Below the pieces are notes generated by a model that saw only the letters and a program-made list of their open reading frames with translations, ran no database searches and was not told where the DNA came from. From an uncultured Spirochaetales bacterium (GTDB lineage Bacteria > Spirochaetota > Spirochaetia > Sphaerochaetales > Sphaerochaetaceae), in the NCBI GenBank assembly GCA_937902565.1, contig CALFMX010000319.1:1-6604 (forward strand): a stretch of 6,604 nucleotides of DNA. Direction: 5' to 3'. Below, in pieces: positions 1 through 6,602 of this stretch (positions are counted from its first letter, which is position 1; the number at the start of each line of letters is the position of its first letter). The translations under genes were made by a program, and so were the position numbers.

Positions 1-50
1 GTAGCACATCTTCATGATACTACAATAGGGCAAGTTTATACAGAAAGCAA

Positions 51-563
51 GTGATAGATTGTATTATGTCCGAAATGGGTAAGTTATTCTTTTCTCATCC
101 CTTAACAGAACTGTTCAGTGCCAGCTCCGGTGCCACTGAGTATAGCAATCTCTTCGCTGCTGAATTTGCCTCTTCTTCCTCGGTTAACGCTCTTGCTGTC
201 AACACCGGATTGGATTCAGCGCAAGAGGATGCATCTGGTTATTTCACGATCCTCGTCATGAGACAACAACACAATCCTCTGACCGTTACTATAGATGCTT
301 CTCCTATGAAGATTACCAATGGAGACAATAACTATCTTGGGTACAGGATCATAGGACAATGGGCCCCCACCCAATTTATAATAAGTACCGTAGAAGCCCC
401 AGGGTTCCCAGTAGAAGGTATTACGTATGAAGCGAACAGAAGACCTAACGCTGGTGCAAATGTTAGAGATTATAGAGTATTCAAGTATGAGATACCTAAA
501 AACCGCCTAGCAGCAGTAGGAACCTATTCGGCAAATGTTTCCTTCACCATAAGCCCAGACTGA
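51..563 (+). CDS. Putative secreted beta-sandwich (pilin/spore-coat-U-like) protein, 5' end uncertain
   Basis: The 170-residue frame ends at a TGA. From about residue 39 it reads like a small all-beta secreted domain: alternating hydrophobic strands, the stretch LTVTIDASPMKITNGDNNYL, a Tyr-rich middle, and the last strand GTYSANVSFTISPD. That ending is typical of the spore-coat-U, DUF4402 or pilin-like families, whose members are exported subunits or adhesins. NLFAAEF at 33-39 resembles the end of a signal peptide (cleavage LFA/AE), but residues 1-33 contain His, Pro, Glu and Tyr and form no clean hydrophobic core. The listed start is a GTG. ATG codons at 66 and 75 are alternatives, and none has a good ribosome site. 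The GTG overlaps the TGA (52-54) of a frame open from base 1, so coupling to an upstream gene is possible. A 5'-damaged gene is equally possible. Family assignment is weak; it could serve as substrate of the chaperone-usher pair downstream. Confidence 0.55.
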   Translation: MIDCIMSEMGKLFFSHPLTELFSASSGATEYSNLFAAEFASSSSVNALAVNTGLDSAQEDASGYFTILVMRQQHNPLTVTIDASPMKITNGDNNYLGYRIIGQWAPTQFIISTVEAPGFPVEGITYEANRRPNAGANVRDYRVFKYEIPKNRLAAVGTYSANVSFTISPD

Positions 564-684
564 GCGACAGTCGTATCTTTTCATCGATGAGGTTCAGCGT
601 GTCGATCGATCTGGGTTGTGTATCAACTCCTTTTGAGCAACCACTGATGTAAGCATCTTGAGTTTCGCAGTACGAATGGTCAGG

Positions 685-730
685 AAAAGGGCCTAATTGG
701 TAATTTCAAACCAAATTAGGCCCTCTCTTT
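685..730 (+). terminator. Strong hairpin terminator, probably bidirectional
   Basis: GGGCCTAATTGGT at 689-701 pairs with ACCAAATTAGGCCC at 710-723, giving a stem of about 13 bp with one bulged base and a short AT-rich loop. The plus side continues TCTCTTT, a modest T-tract. The minus side continues TTTTCC. It lies about 120 bp after the end of the 51-563 gene and is the natural end of that transcript. The 564-684 interval holds no gene that I can support. Confidence 0.7.
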
Positions 731-956
731 CAAAACATTCTGTTTGGGTAAGTCAATCCTATCTCTTCGTTGCCGTTGCCAATTTCCAGTCCAGGCGCCT
801 ATCAAGTAGCCTCAGCAACAATCGAATAAAGTTACTACTATCAAACAAACACTATGTACCCCTTTCCAGGAGATTAGGTTTGTCTGAAGCTTTGAACGAA
901 AGATAGAAGGGTGATTGGAGACCTGTACAGGTGACACTTTAGGTGACACTTTGAGT
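731..956. other. Intergenic stretch without a supportable gene
   Basis: This is the gap between the two terminators. The longest plus-strand frame here (697-906) begins inside the terminator hairpin. It is rich in Ser, Arg and Leu with no recognisable domain and no ribosome site, so I do not call it. The only structure I see is the palindrome plus tandem repeat at 921-952, listed separately. The segment could be an old mobile-element remnant or plain spacer. Confidence 0.5.
921..952. repeat. 12-bp palindrome joined to a 12-bp perfect tandem repeat
   Basis: ACCTGTACAGGT at 921-932 is a perfect 12-bp palindrome. AGGTGACACTTT occurs twice head to tail, at 929-940 and 941-952, and the first copy shares four bases with the palindrome. 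The cluster lies just beyond the tRNA-Pro terminator. Short tandem direct repeats of this kind occur at the ends of some insertion sequences as transposase-binding sites. No transposase or second end is visible in the window, so that origin is a guess; a protein-binding site is the alternative. Confidence 0.6.
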
Positions 957-990
957 AAAAAGAAAAACTGCAAGGAATTGCTCCTTGCAG
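957..990 (-). terminator. Rho-independent terminator of the tRNA-Pro gene
   Basis: Read on the minus strand, CTGCAAGGA pairs with TCCTTGCAG across a five-base loop (stem 968-990). It is followed by TTTTTCTTTTT (967-957), a textbook T-tract. It begins only five bases after the 3' end of the tRNA, so it ends that transcript. Confidence 0.9.
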
Positions 991-994
991 TCTA

Positions 995-1068
995 TCGGGC
1001 TGGACGGATTTGAACCGTCGACCCCATGTCCCCCAGACATGTACGCTAAACCCCTGCGCTACAGCCCG
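995..1068 (-). tRNA. tRNA-Pro (anticodon GGG)
   Basis: The minus strand folds as a complete 74-nt cloverleaf. The acceptor stem is CGGGCTG/CAGCCCG with discriminator A. The D-arm is closed by GCGC and GCGT, with a G-U pair at the first position. The anticodon stem is CATGT/ACATG and the loop CTGGGGG places GGG at positions 34-36. The T-stem is GACGG/CCGTC around TTCAAAT. GGG reads proline codons CCC and CCU. CCA is not encoded: TAGA follows the discriminator, so the tail must be added by CCA-adding enzyme. The gene stands alone between its own promoter and terminator, against the direction of the surrounding protein genes. Confidence 0.96.
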
Positions 1069-1095
1069 AATCAAGTCGTGTTACCGACAAAGGAG

Positions 1096-1125
1096 AAGTT
1101 ACCACAGATGGAGTGTTTCTGTCAA
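1096..1125 (-). promoter_or_regulatory. Sigma-70-type promoter of tRNA-Pro
   Basis: On the minus strand a perfect TTGACA (-35, 1125-1120) is followed after 18 bases by TAACTT (-10, 1101-1096). GTAACT with a 17-base gap is the alternative register. Initiation would fall about 20-25 bases before the mature tRNA 5' end, leaving a short leader for RNase P to remove. Confidence 0.7.
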
Positions 1126-1173
1126 TGAACACCACACGGTAGCATTGGAGGGTGAAATTTTGTACTATATCCC

Positions 1174-1202
1174 TTGTCGGCCTTGATATTAGGGCCTACA
1201 GT
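1174..1202 (+). promoter_or_regulatory. Candidate promoter of the TetR gene with operator-like palindrome in the spacer
   Basis: TTGTCG (1174-1179) and TACAGT (1197-1202) are separated by exactly 17 bases. The 18-bp element GGCCTTGATATTAGGGCC (1179-1196) fills the spacer. Its two halves match by seven Watson-Crick pairs and two G-T pairs out of nine. TetR repressors commonly bind such palindromes over their own promoter, so autoregulation is suggested. The -10 is imperfect, and TACTATAT at 1163-1170 is a competing -10 with no good -35. Confidence 0.4.
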
Positions 1203-1224
1203 GTTGGTATAGCAAGGAGAGTAC

Positions 1225-1800
1225 ATGGCACAATCGACAAAGCATTTACTTGCCAAGAGCCTGAAGGATTTGATGGGGGAGAAGACCCTCGATAAGATAA
1301 CCGTAAAGGAGATCGTTGCTCGTTGCGGTGTCAATCGCCAGACCTTCCACTATCACTTCCGTGATATTTATGACTTGCTCGACTGGTTCTTCATTGAGGC
1401 GGGCAACGAGTTTTTTCGACAAAATCCCGACTACCAGAGCCAACTGAATCTGGAACATGCAATCAGGAAGGTGTGTGTCTACCTTACTGAAAACCGAATG
1501 ATGGCAATCAATATCTATAATAGCCTGGGACGTGATATCTTCGGGCGCTACCTTGCCTTGGAGCTTGGCAAGTTGTTGCAGGTCTCAATGGCCAAGCAGG
1601 CGGTTATCATCGGTGCCCCCAACGCCAGTGTGAAGGCGTTGATCAGTTTCTACAAGCACGGCATTGTCGGCATCATGCTCGACTGGGTCGATAGGGGTCT
1701 TGAGGGGGACATCGATGAGATTGTCACTCTCTATCTGCCGATCATCGAAGGCGTGGTAGAGCTTTCACTTCGACAGATGACAAAAGAAGGGGTAGAATAA
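1225..1800 (+). CDS. TetR/AcrR-family transcriptional regulator, DhaS-like (TetR_C_8 type)
   Basis: A 191-residue cytoplasmic DNA-binding protein of normal TetR length. Residues 5-56 form the TetR N-terminal domain. The helix-turn-helix TVKEIVARCGVNRQTFHYHF at 26-45 closely follows the family pattern, and DIYDLLDWF follows as helix 4. The C-terminal part is helical. FYKHGIVGIMLDW at 142-154 is typical of the TetR_C_8 group, which includes DhaS, the regulator of dihydroxyacetone kinase genes. No ligand can be deduced. The ATG at 1225 is well placed behind AAGGAG (1214-1219). A promoter with an internal palindrome lies just upstream. The chaperone gene begins 97 bp downstream on the same strand, so control of the chaperone-usher pair is plausible by position only. 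No dha genes are in view. The family call is firm; target and effector are unknown. Confidence 0.92.
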   Translation: MAQSTKHLLAKSLKDLMGEKTLDKITVKEIVARCGVNRQTFHYHFRDIYDLLDWFFIEAGNEFFRQNPDYQSQLNLEHAIRKVCVYLTENRMMAINIYNSLGRDIFGRYLALELGKLLQVSMAKQAVIIGAPNASVKALISFYKHGIVGIMLDWVDRGLEGDIDEIVTLYLPIIEGVVELSLRQMTKEGVE

Positions 1801-1818
1801 TACGCTATCACATTACTG

Positions 1819-1842
1819 TGGATTTCAGTCTTGATGAATCCA
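1819..1842. repeat. Inverted repeat between regulator and chaperone
   Basis: TGGATT (1819-1824) and AATCCA (1837-1842) are perfect inverted arms. The pairing can extend to eight base pairs (TGGATT-CA with TG-AATCCA) if one T is bulged. No T-tract follows, so it is not a convincing terminator of the TetR gene. It overlaps the -35 of the candidate chaperone promoter and could be an operator. Confidence 0.35.
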
Positions 1843-1859
1843 ATCTGATGGACTACACT
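1831..1859 (+). promoter_or_regulatory. Candidate promoter of the chaperone-usher operon
   Basis: TTGATG (1831-1836) and TACACT (1854-1859) are separated by 17 bases, about 39 bases before the chosen chaperone start. The arrangement resembles the candidate TetR promoter (TTGTCG, 17 bases, TACAGT). The inverted repeat at 1819-1842 covers its -35. Readthrough from the TetR gene is the alternative source of transcription. Confidence 0.4.
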
Positions 1860-1897
1860 GTCACAAACAGGTGTCTTTGTTAATAAGAGAGATGAAT

Positions 1898-2662
1898 ATG
1901 AACCAAACAACGATGCGAGCCTTCAAGAGAGTAACCATGATCCTGCTGATAGCAACGGTCTTGCTCTCCTCTGTCTATGCCTACCAGTTCTCCCCGTTGG
2001 AGCAATCCTTCCAACCCAGTGGTGCTGAGAGTACTAAGACGTACACAATCGTGAATGACAGCAACGACTCCATCGCCATCTCGATCTCTGCGCTGGTACG
2101 TGACCAGGATGCCCAGGGCAATGAGGTCAACACCCCAGCCGATGCGTACTTCTCCATCGTGCCCAACAAGCTTGTGGTACCCCCGCAGTCGAGCTGGGTG
2201 GTCCGTGTCCAGTACCGGGGACCGAGGACGGTCACCAATGAACTCAGCTTCCGCCTGAAGGCGGAGCAGATTCCGTATTCACAGGGAAAGGCGAGCTCCG
2301 ACAAGGGTATGTTCAACTTCCTCTACATCTATACCACCAGCTTGTATGTACTGCCCTCCCGGGTAGTCGAGAACGTGGCGGTACGCTCGGTGGCTCTCTC
2401 CACCGATGATGACGGTGCACCAGCCTTGGCGGTTACGCTCGCCAACATGGGCACAGTTCACCAGCTGCTCCTCTCTGCTGTTCTTGAGGTGCGTGACAGC
2501 AAGGGCAACACCGCGGTGCTGCAGGGCAACGAGGCGTTGGCGGGTATCGACGGCATGAATATCTTGGCCAAGAAGACGGTGACCAAGAAGGTCGCTTGGC
2601 CTGAGACACTCTCTCGAGAGAGTGGAGTTACCTATCAAGCTACGATAAAGTACACAAAGTAG
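1898..2662 (+). CDS. PapD-like periplasmic chaperone of a chaperone-usher system
   Basis: With ATG 1898 the product has 254 residues, the usual length for PapD/FimC chaperones. I chose this start because AAGAGAG (1885-1891) sits six bases before it; ATG 1892 and GTG 1871 lie in the same frame but fit the ribosome site worse. Residues 6-28 form a signal peptide (basic RAFKR, then MILLIATVLLSSVYA) with probable cleavage after Ala28. Domain 1 (about 29-150) has the chaperone pattern YTIVNDSNDSIAISI, then VVPPQSSWVVRVQYRGP at 93-109 and the paired strand TNELSFRLKAEQIP at 113-126. SLYVLPSRV starts the join to domain 2 (about 155-254), a second Ig-like fold. Family members cap pilus subunits by donor-strand complementation and hand them to the usher. 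The two Arg/Lys anchor residues of PapD cannot be placed with certainty. The usher gene starts 40 bp downstream, presumably in one operon. Confidence 0.82.
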   Translation: MNQTTMRAFKRVTMILLIATVLLSSVYAYQFSPLEQSFQPSGAESTKTYTIVNDSNDSIAISISALVRDQDAQGNEVNTPADAYFSIVPNKLVVPPQSSWVVRVQYRGPRTVTNELSFRLKAEQIPYSQGKASSDKGMFNFLYIYTTSLYVLPSRVVENVAVRSVALSTDDDGAPALAVTLANMGTVHQLLLSAVLEVRDSKGNTAVLQGNEALAGIDGMNILAKKTVTKKVAWPETLSRESGVTYQATIKYTK

Positions 2663-2678
2663 TAGAGTTCCTCTCTAC
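2662..2678 (+). other. Small intercistronic hairpin between chaperone and usher
   Basis: GTAGAG (2662-2667) and CTCTAC (2673-2678) pair perfectly around the loop TTCCT. The stem begins on the last base of the chaperone stop codon and ends 24 bases before the usher start. No T-tract follows, so it should not terminate transcription. It could adjust the relative amounts of chaperone and usher mRNA, or be incidental. Confidence 0.4.
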
Positions 2679-2702
2679 ACGCATAGCAAGGGATAGATAA
2701 TC

Positions 2703-5700
2703 ATGAAGCGAAAAGGTGTGTCACATGCTGTGCTGTTGGCTACCTTTGTCGTCTTCATGGTCCTCGATCTTGTGTTTCTCGCGCACACCTGCTTCCTCCC
2801 TCAATCCCCACCGGTAGGAGAAGAACCGGAGATGGTCCACGTCCTGCCTGCAGTGGATATTCCTGTCATCTCTCCTGTCATACCCGAAGCGGCCCCTGTC
2901 GAGACGGAACTGCCGCCTCCTGTCGTCGAAGTGATCACACCTGCCATAGTGGTGCCGATCGTCGAGGAGGAGGCGCCTCCTGCCGCCGAAGCGGTGAGCG
3001 AAGAGCCCGTCGTCGAGGAGGTAATCCTCGAAGAACCTGGAGAAGAGATCATTGTAGAGCCTCCAGTCGAGGAGGAGTGGGTACCAGAGATTCCCCTGGT
3101 CCCGCCCATCCCCTTCATCTTCGATGCAGTCGTCGTATCTGAGGATGAGTACAATATCTTCTACGCCGGTCCCTTTGAAGCAAGCGACGGTGATGATGAC
3201 TTCTGGGCAGACTTCTTTGTGGTCGGCGAAGGCAGCTCCGTCGCCTATGACGATGGATTCTACTTCCTCAACCTCTTTGTCAACGATGAACGGGTAGGGG
3301 ATGTGGAGGTCGAGTTCCTCGGGGAGACGCGCCTCATCAAGGGGGAGGAGCTCTCATACTACGTCAACCCCCACATCACCCGTGCCGCTGCCGCCCGGAT
3401 CTTCGGCGATGGCCTTGCCTACATCTCCCTCGAGGAGCTCACCGCCCGCGGGGTTGAGGCCTCCTACGACTCGGCCGCCTTTGCCATCTACCTCATCTTC
3501 AGCCTCGAGGATATGCCTGAGCGGATGGTGAGCATCACCACCAGCTCGATCAACAGGAGACAGCAGTATGGGATGAGCGGGGCCATTGAGCTCAAACCCG
3601 CCGCCTTCGCCTTGGCCAGCTCCCTGAGCCTCTATGGGATGATCGACTACCCCAACGACTTCTCCCAAATCAACAACCGCCTCCTCTCGCTATCGGTCTC
3701 CAACCGTGCCTCGATCCTCGGCGTCGGCGTGAACTTCTACTTCACCATCACCCCCGACATCTCCAAGGGGGGCACCCTGCTCACCAACGCCTTCAACTTC
3801 GGTTCGTGGAGCGGCTTCTATGACTTTGTTGAGTCGAGCCACCGCCTCTCCTTCGGCAATATCGGCAGCAGTCTCAAATCCCATCCCGGGGCGACCAGCG
3901 TGGGTATCTCGCTTGAGAAGAGCTACGGCTACGGCACCAGCACCGCCAAGGGCAACCAGTTCGAGCACCGCATCGTCATCGTCGAGCCGTCGACGGTCAT
4001 TATCGAGCTCAACGGCCAGGAGATCTTCAACAAACGTTTCCAGCCAGGCACCTACCGCCTCCGCGACTTCGTCTTCACCCAGGGGGCCAACCATCTCCTC
4101 ATCAGGATCGTCACCGATAGCGGTGAGGTGCACACCGAATATGTGGACATGGGCTATGACTACCGCCTGCTGGGCAAGGGGGACTCCCTCTACAGCTTCG
4201 GTTTCACCATCCCGCGTACCAAGGACACCAAGAACGATGGGATGATCAACATCCCGTGGATCAAGGATCAGTACCTCTCCTACTTCCCCGATGAGTTCAC
4301 CGCCACCTACAGCCAGCAGATCGGCCTCACCGATACCTTCACCTTCTCGACCGACCTCGCCTTCAGCCCCGGTCTCTTCAGCGGCACCTTCAACGGGGTG
4401 CTTGCCACGATGGTGGGGACCAGCCAGTTGCAGCTGACCCTCGGCCTCGACGAGGCCAATGTCACCCCGTCGCTCAATGCAAGCTTCGGCCACCGCTTCA
4501 GTGGCAGGCAAGGATCGGCACTCGGCAACCTCAGCACCAACATCTCGCACAATATCCCGGCCCTGAAGACGTGGGCGGACTCCTACCAGTCCAACTCCAC
4601 GCTCTCGCTCTCCTACTCGGGGAGCATCGTCGAAGGGGTTCGCTACACCCTGTCGACGAGTGTCAGCTACGATACAAAGAACACATACCCCTCGTGGAAC
4701 GCCTCCTTCTCCACCGGCTTCTCCCCCTTCAAGGGCTTCTCCATCAGCGGCTCGATCACCGCCAGCGGATCGGCGACCACCCCGCTCAAGCCGACGCTCA
4801 CCGCCCAGATCAGCGGCTCGTACTCCTTCAGCTCCAAGCTCAGCGCCAACTCCGCCACCTCGATCCAGAACATCGGCAACCCGGACACCGATACCTCGGC
4901 GGTCACCTCCATGGGGGTGAGCTGGCGTCCCTCCTCCAATGACAGTGTGAACCTCTCCCTCAGTGGCCTCCGCTTCGAGGATCTGAAGAACAACACGATC
5001 AGCGGATACTGGAACCACAACGGCAAGCTCTCATCCTTCAGTGTCCGCCAGCAGATCTCCAATGCCACCGGCATGATGTCCACCACCTTCACCGCCAACA
5101 CCTCCCTCGCCTTCGCCGGCGGAGCCGTTGGGGTGGGGCGGTCGGTCAATGACAGCTTCCTGCTCGTCAAGCCCAAGGGTGAGCTGAAGAAGAGTGACAT
5201 CTCGGTAGCCCGGAGCCTCGACAGCGCCCCCTCCTATCTGAGCCGGCCGCTCGGCAGCGCCCTCTACAACTCGATCTCGGCGAACACCAAGAACAGCGTG
5301 GTCGTCTTCGCCTCGGGGGCGACCGACTACTCGGCCGGCCACTCCTTCGTCTTTGAGGCCACCCCGCGTAGCCGCCAATCCTTTGTGGCCCGCCTCGTCG
5401 TCGAGCCCTCCTTCACCGTCAGTGGGGTGCTCCTCCACGCCGATGGGTCACCGTACATCCAGTACTCATCACCGGTCTATCGGGTGGAATACACCGAAGA
5501 GGGGGTGAAGGAGCTGGTGCGTGATGACGCGCTCTACCTCTTCACCGACCAGGAGGGACGCTACATCCTCAGTGAGGTGAGGAGCGGGACCTACCTCTTC
5601 GATCTGCAGGTCGATGACCTCTGGTACTCGGTGGAGTTCACCGTTCCCAAGACCGACGGGCAGAAGGTGGGCCTCGACCGGGTCCTCCTGCTCGAGGAGT

Positions 5701-6020
5701 TCTGGGTCGCCGATCCTGCGATGGAGAGCCGTATCATCATCCACGACGCCATCAGCGGGATGGTCGTCGATGATGAGGAGGATGTCTTCGGTACCGAACT
5801 GGCCACCAGCTACGACGCAGAGGTGACCCTCGATGTGGTCGACCGCATCACCGAGGAGGAGTTCTGGAGCGCCCAGCTCCCGTACCTCAACGCCGCGATG
5901 AACAGCGGCGCGTACCCCTTGATGGCCACCCTCGCCGAGGACACCTTCGGCCCCGACTTCGACCACTTCGCCTTCGGCCTGGAACGCCTCGTCGCCGGCT
6001 TCGAGGCCCTGGTGGCCGGC
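2703..6020 (+). CDS. Outer-membrane usher (FimD/PapC-like), 3' end lost at a chimeric junction
   Basis: The ATG at 2703 follows AAGGGA (2688-2693). The frame stays open to the window end, but usher-like sequence stops near 6020 (about 1,105 residues). Ushers are outer-membrane beta-barrel pores that export and polymerise chaperone-bound subunits. Residues 8-27 are a hydrophobic signal or anchor. Residues 34-138 form an acidic Pro/Val/Glu-rich segment, unusual for ushers. The usher N-terminal domain follows (about 140-280: FYFLNLFVNDERVGDVEVEF, YISLEELTARGVEASYD). The plug-like segment at about 428-490 contains PSTVIIELNGQEIFNKRF, GTYRLRDF and FTQGANHLLIRI, close to the usher family pattern. 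Ser/Thr-rich alternating strands fill about 490-890 as barrel. The C-terminal domain (about 904-985) shows FTVSGVLLHADGSPY, FTDQEGRYIL and RSGTYLFDLQV. An acidic tail (about 990-1,105) follows. Codons strongly favour C in the third position. From about 6020 the frame is antisense nirB and not real usher. Confidence 0.85.
2802..3116 (+). other. Acidic Pro/Val/Glu-rich low-complexity segment inside the usher gene
   Basis: These codons (about residues 34-138) encode imperfect repeats of PVVE/EEP type, for example PVVEEV, EEPGEE and PPVEEEW. The DNA repeats GTCGAGGAGG at 2961, 3009 and 3066, and it contains the 14-bp palindrome AGGAGGCGCCTCCT at 2968-2981. Such extended acidic and proline-rich stretches act as periplasmic spacers in TonB-like proteins. 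Here it separates the N-terminal hydrophobic helix from the usher domains. The function is inferred only. Confidence 0.7.
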
Positions 6021-6602
6021 ATCGCCCAGGTTGGATTCGCCAAACATCAGCTTGTCGCGGATATCGGCCACGCTGCGGCCTTCGCGCAGCAGCTTGAAGT
6101 ACCAGCTGCCGTCCACGGTGTCTCCATACAGGCAGGCACCCACCAGCTTGTCGCCCTGGATCACCAGCTTCTTGTAGACGCCGCCGCCGGGGGCATAGGG
6201 GTCGCGCAGCACGATTTCTTCCGTGTCCGCACCACCCTGGAAGTTGCCGGCCGAAAACAGGTCGATGCCGGTGACCTTGAGCTTGGTCGAGGTGAGCGAG
6301 CCCTGGTAGCGGCCAATGCCCAGCTCGGCCAGGTGGTTGGCCAGCACCTTGCCCTGCTCAAACAGCGGTGCCACCAGGCCGTAGGCAATGCCTCGGTGCG
6401 CGGCGCACTCGCCCACGGCATAGATGCGCGGGTCGGTGATGGTCTGCATGGTGTCGCTGACGACAATGCCCCGGTTCACATGCAGGTGCATGGCCTCGGC
6501 CAGTGCCGTGTTGGGGCGGATGCCGACGGCCATCACCACCAGGTCGGCCTCGATCTCGCGGCCATCGGCAAAGCGCAGCGCGCGCACCCGGCCTTCGGCA
6601 TT
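6006..6602 (-). CDS. nirB: Nitrite reductase [NAD(P)H] large subunit NirB, internal fragment
   Basis: The frame is open from the window edge (no start) and reads as NirB down to about 6006, roughly 199 residues. NirB is the cytoplasmic FAD and siroheme subunit that reduces nitrite to ammonium with NADH. Seen here are the end of the pyridine-nucleotide-disulfide oxidoreductase domain (VVMAVGIRPNTALAEA), the FAD-contact motif DPRIYAVGECAAHRG, GLVAPLFEQGKVLANHLAE, then LTSTKLKVTGIDLFSAGNF and the conserved LMFGESNLGDAGHQG. The last motif normally precedes the Cys-rich [2Fe-2S] BFD-like domain. That domain and the siroheme domain are absent: after HQG the frame runs into the antisense of the usher gene. 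Wording and high GC fit beta-proteobacteria of the Comamonadaceae kind. Gene identity is firm; linkage to the rest of the window is doubtful. Confidence 0.9.

Noticed and set aside
1..54. Possible 3' end of an upstream gene (frame ending in IGQVYTESK and TGA 52-54)
   Set aside because: Seventeen open codons are too few to support a gene; mentioned only because the stop overlaps the GTG start of the next frame.
580..589. TCATCGATGA perfect 10-bp palindrome after the first gene
   Set aside because: It is short, has no partner site and no T-tract; it is likely to occur by chance.
697..906. 69-codon plus-strand open frame
   Set aside because: It starts inside the terminator stem, has no ribosome site, and its Ser/Arg/Leu-rich product shows no recognisable fold.
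874..1074. Minus-strand open frame across the tRNA
   Set aside because: It overlaps the complete tRNA-Pro gene and its terminator, so it is not a protein gene.
1981..2638. Minus-strand open frames of 111 and 119 codons under the chaperone gene
   Set aside because: They are shadows of the well supported chaperone reading frame, with no start signal or domain.
3690..5018. 442-codon minus-strand open frame
   Set aside because: It lies wholly antisense to the usher barrel, is low-complexity and Gly/Glu/Val-rich, and has no domain. It exists because the sense codons end mostly in C.
5469..6005. C-terminal half of the minus-strand frame that begins in nirB
   Set aside because: After GDAGHQG the translation loses all NirB character and is simply the antisense of the usher C-terminal domain. 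It is not a fusion protein.
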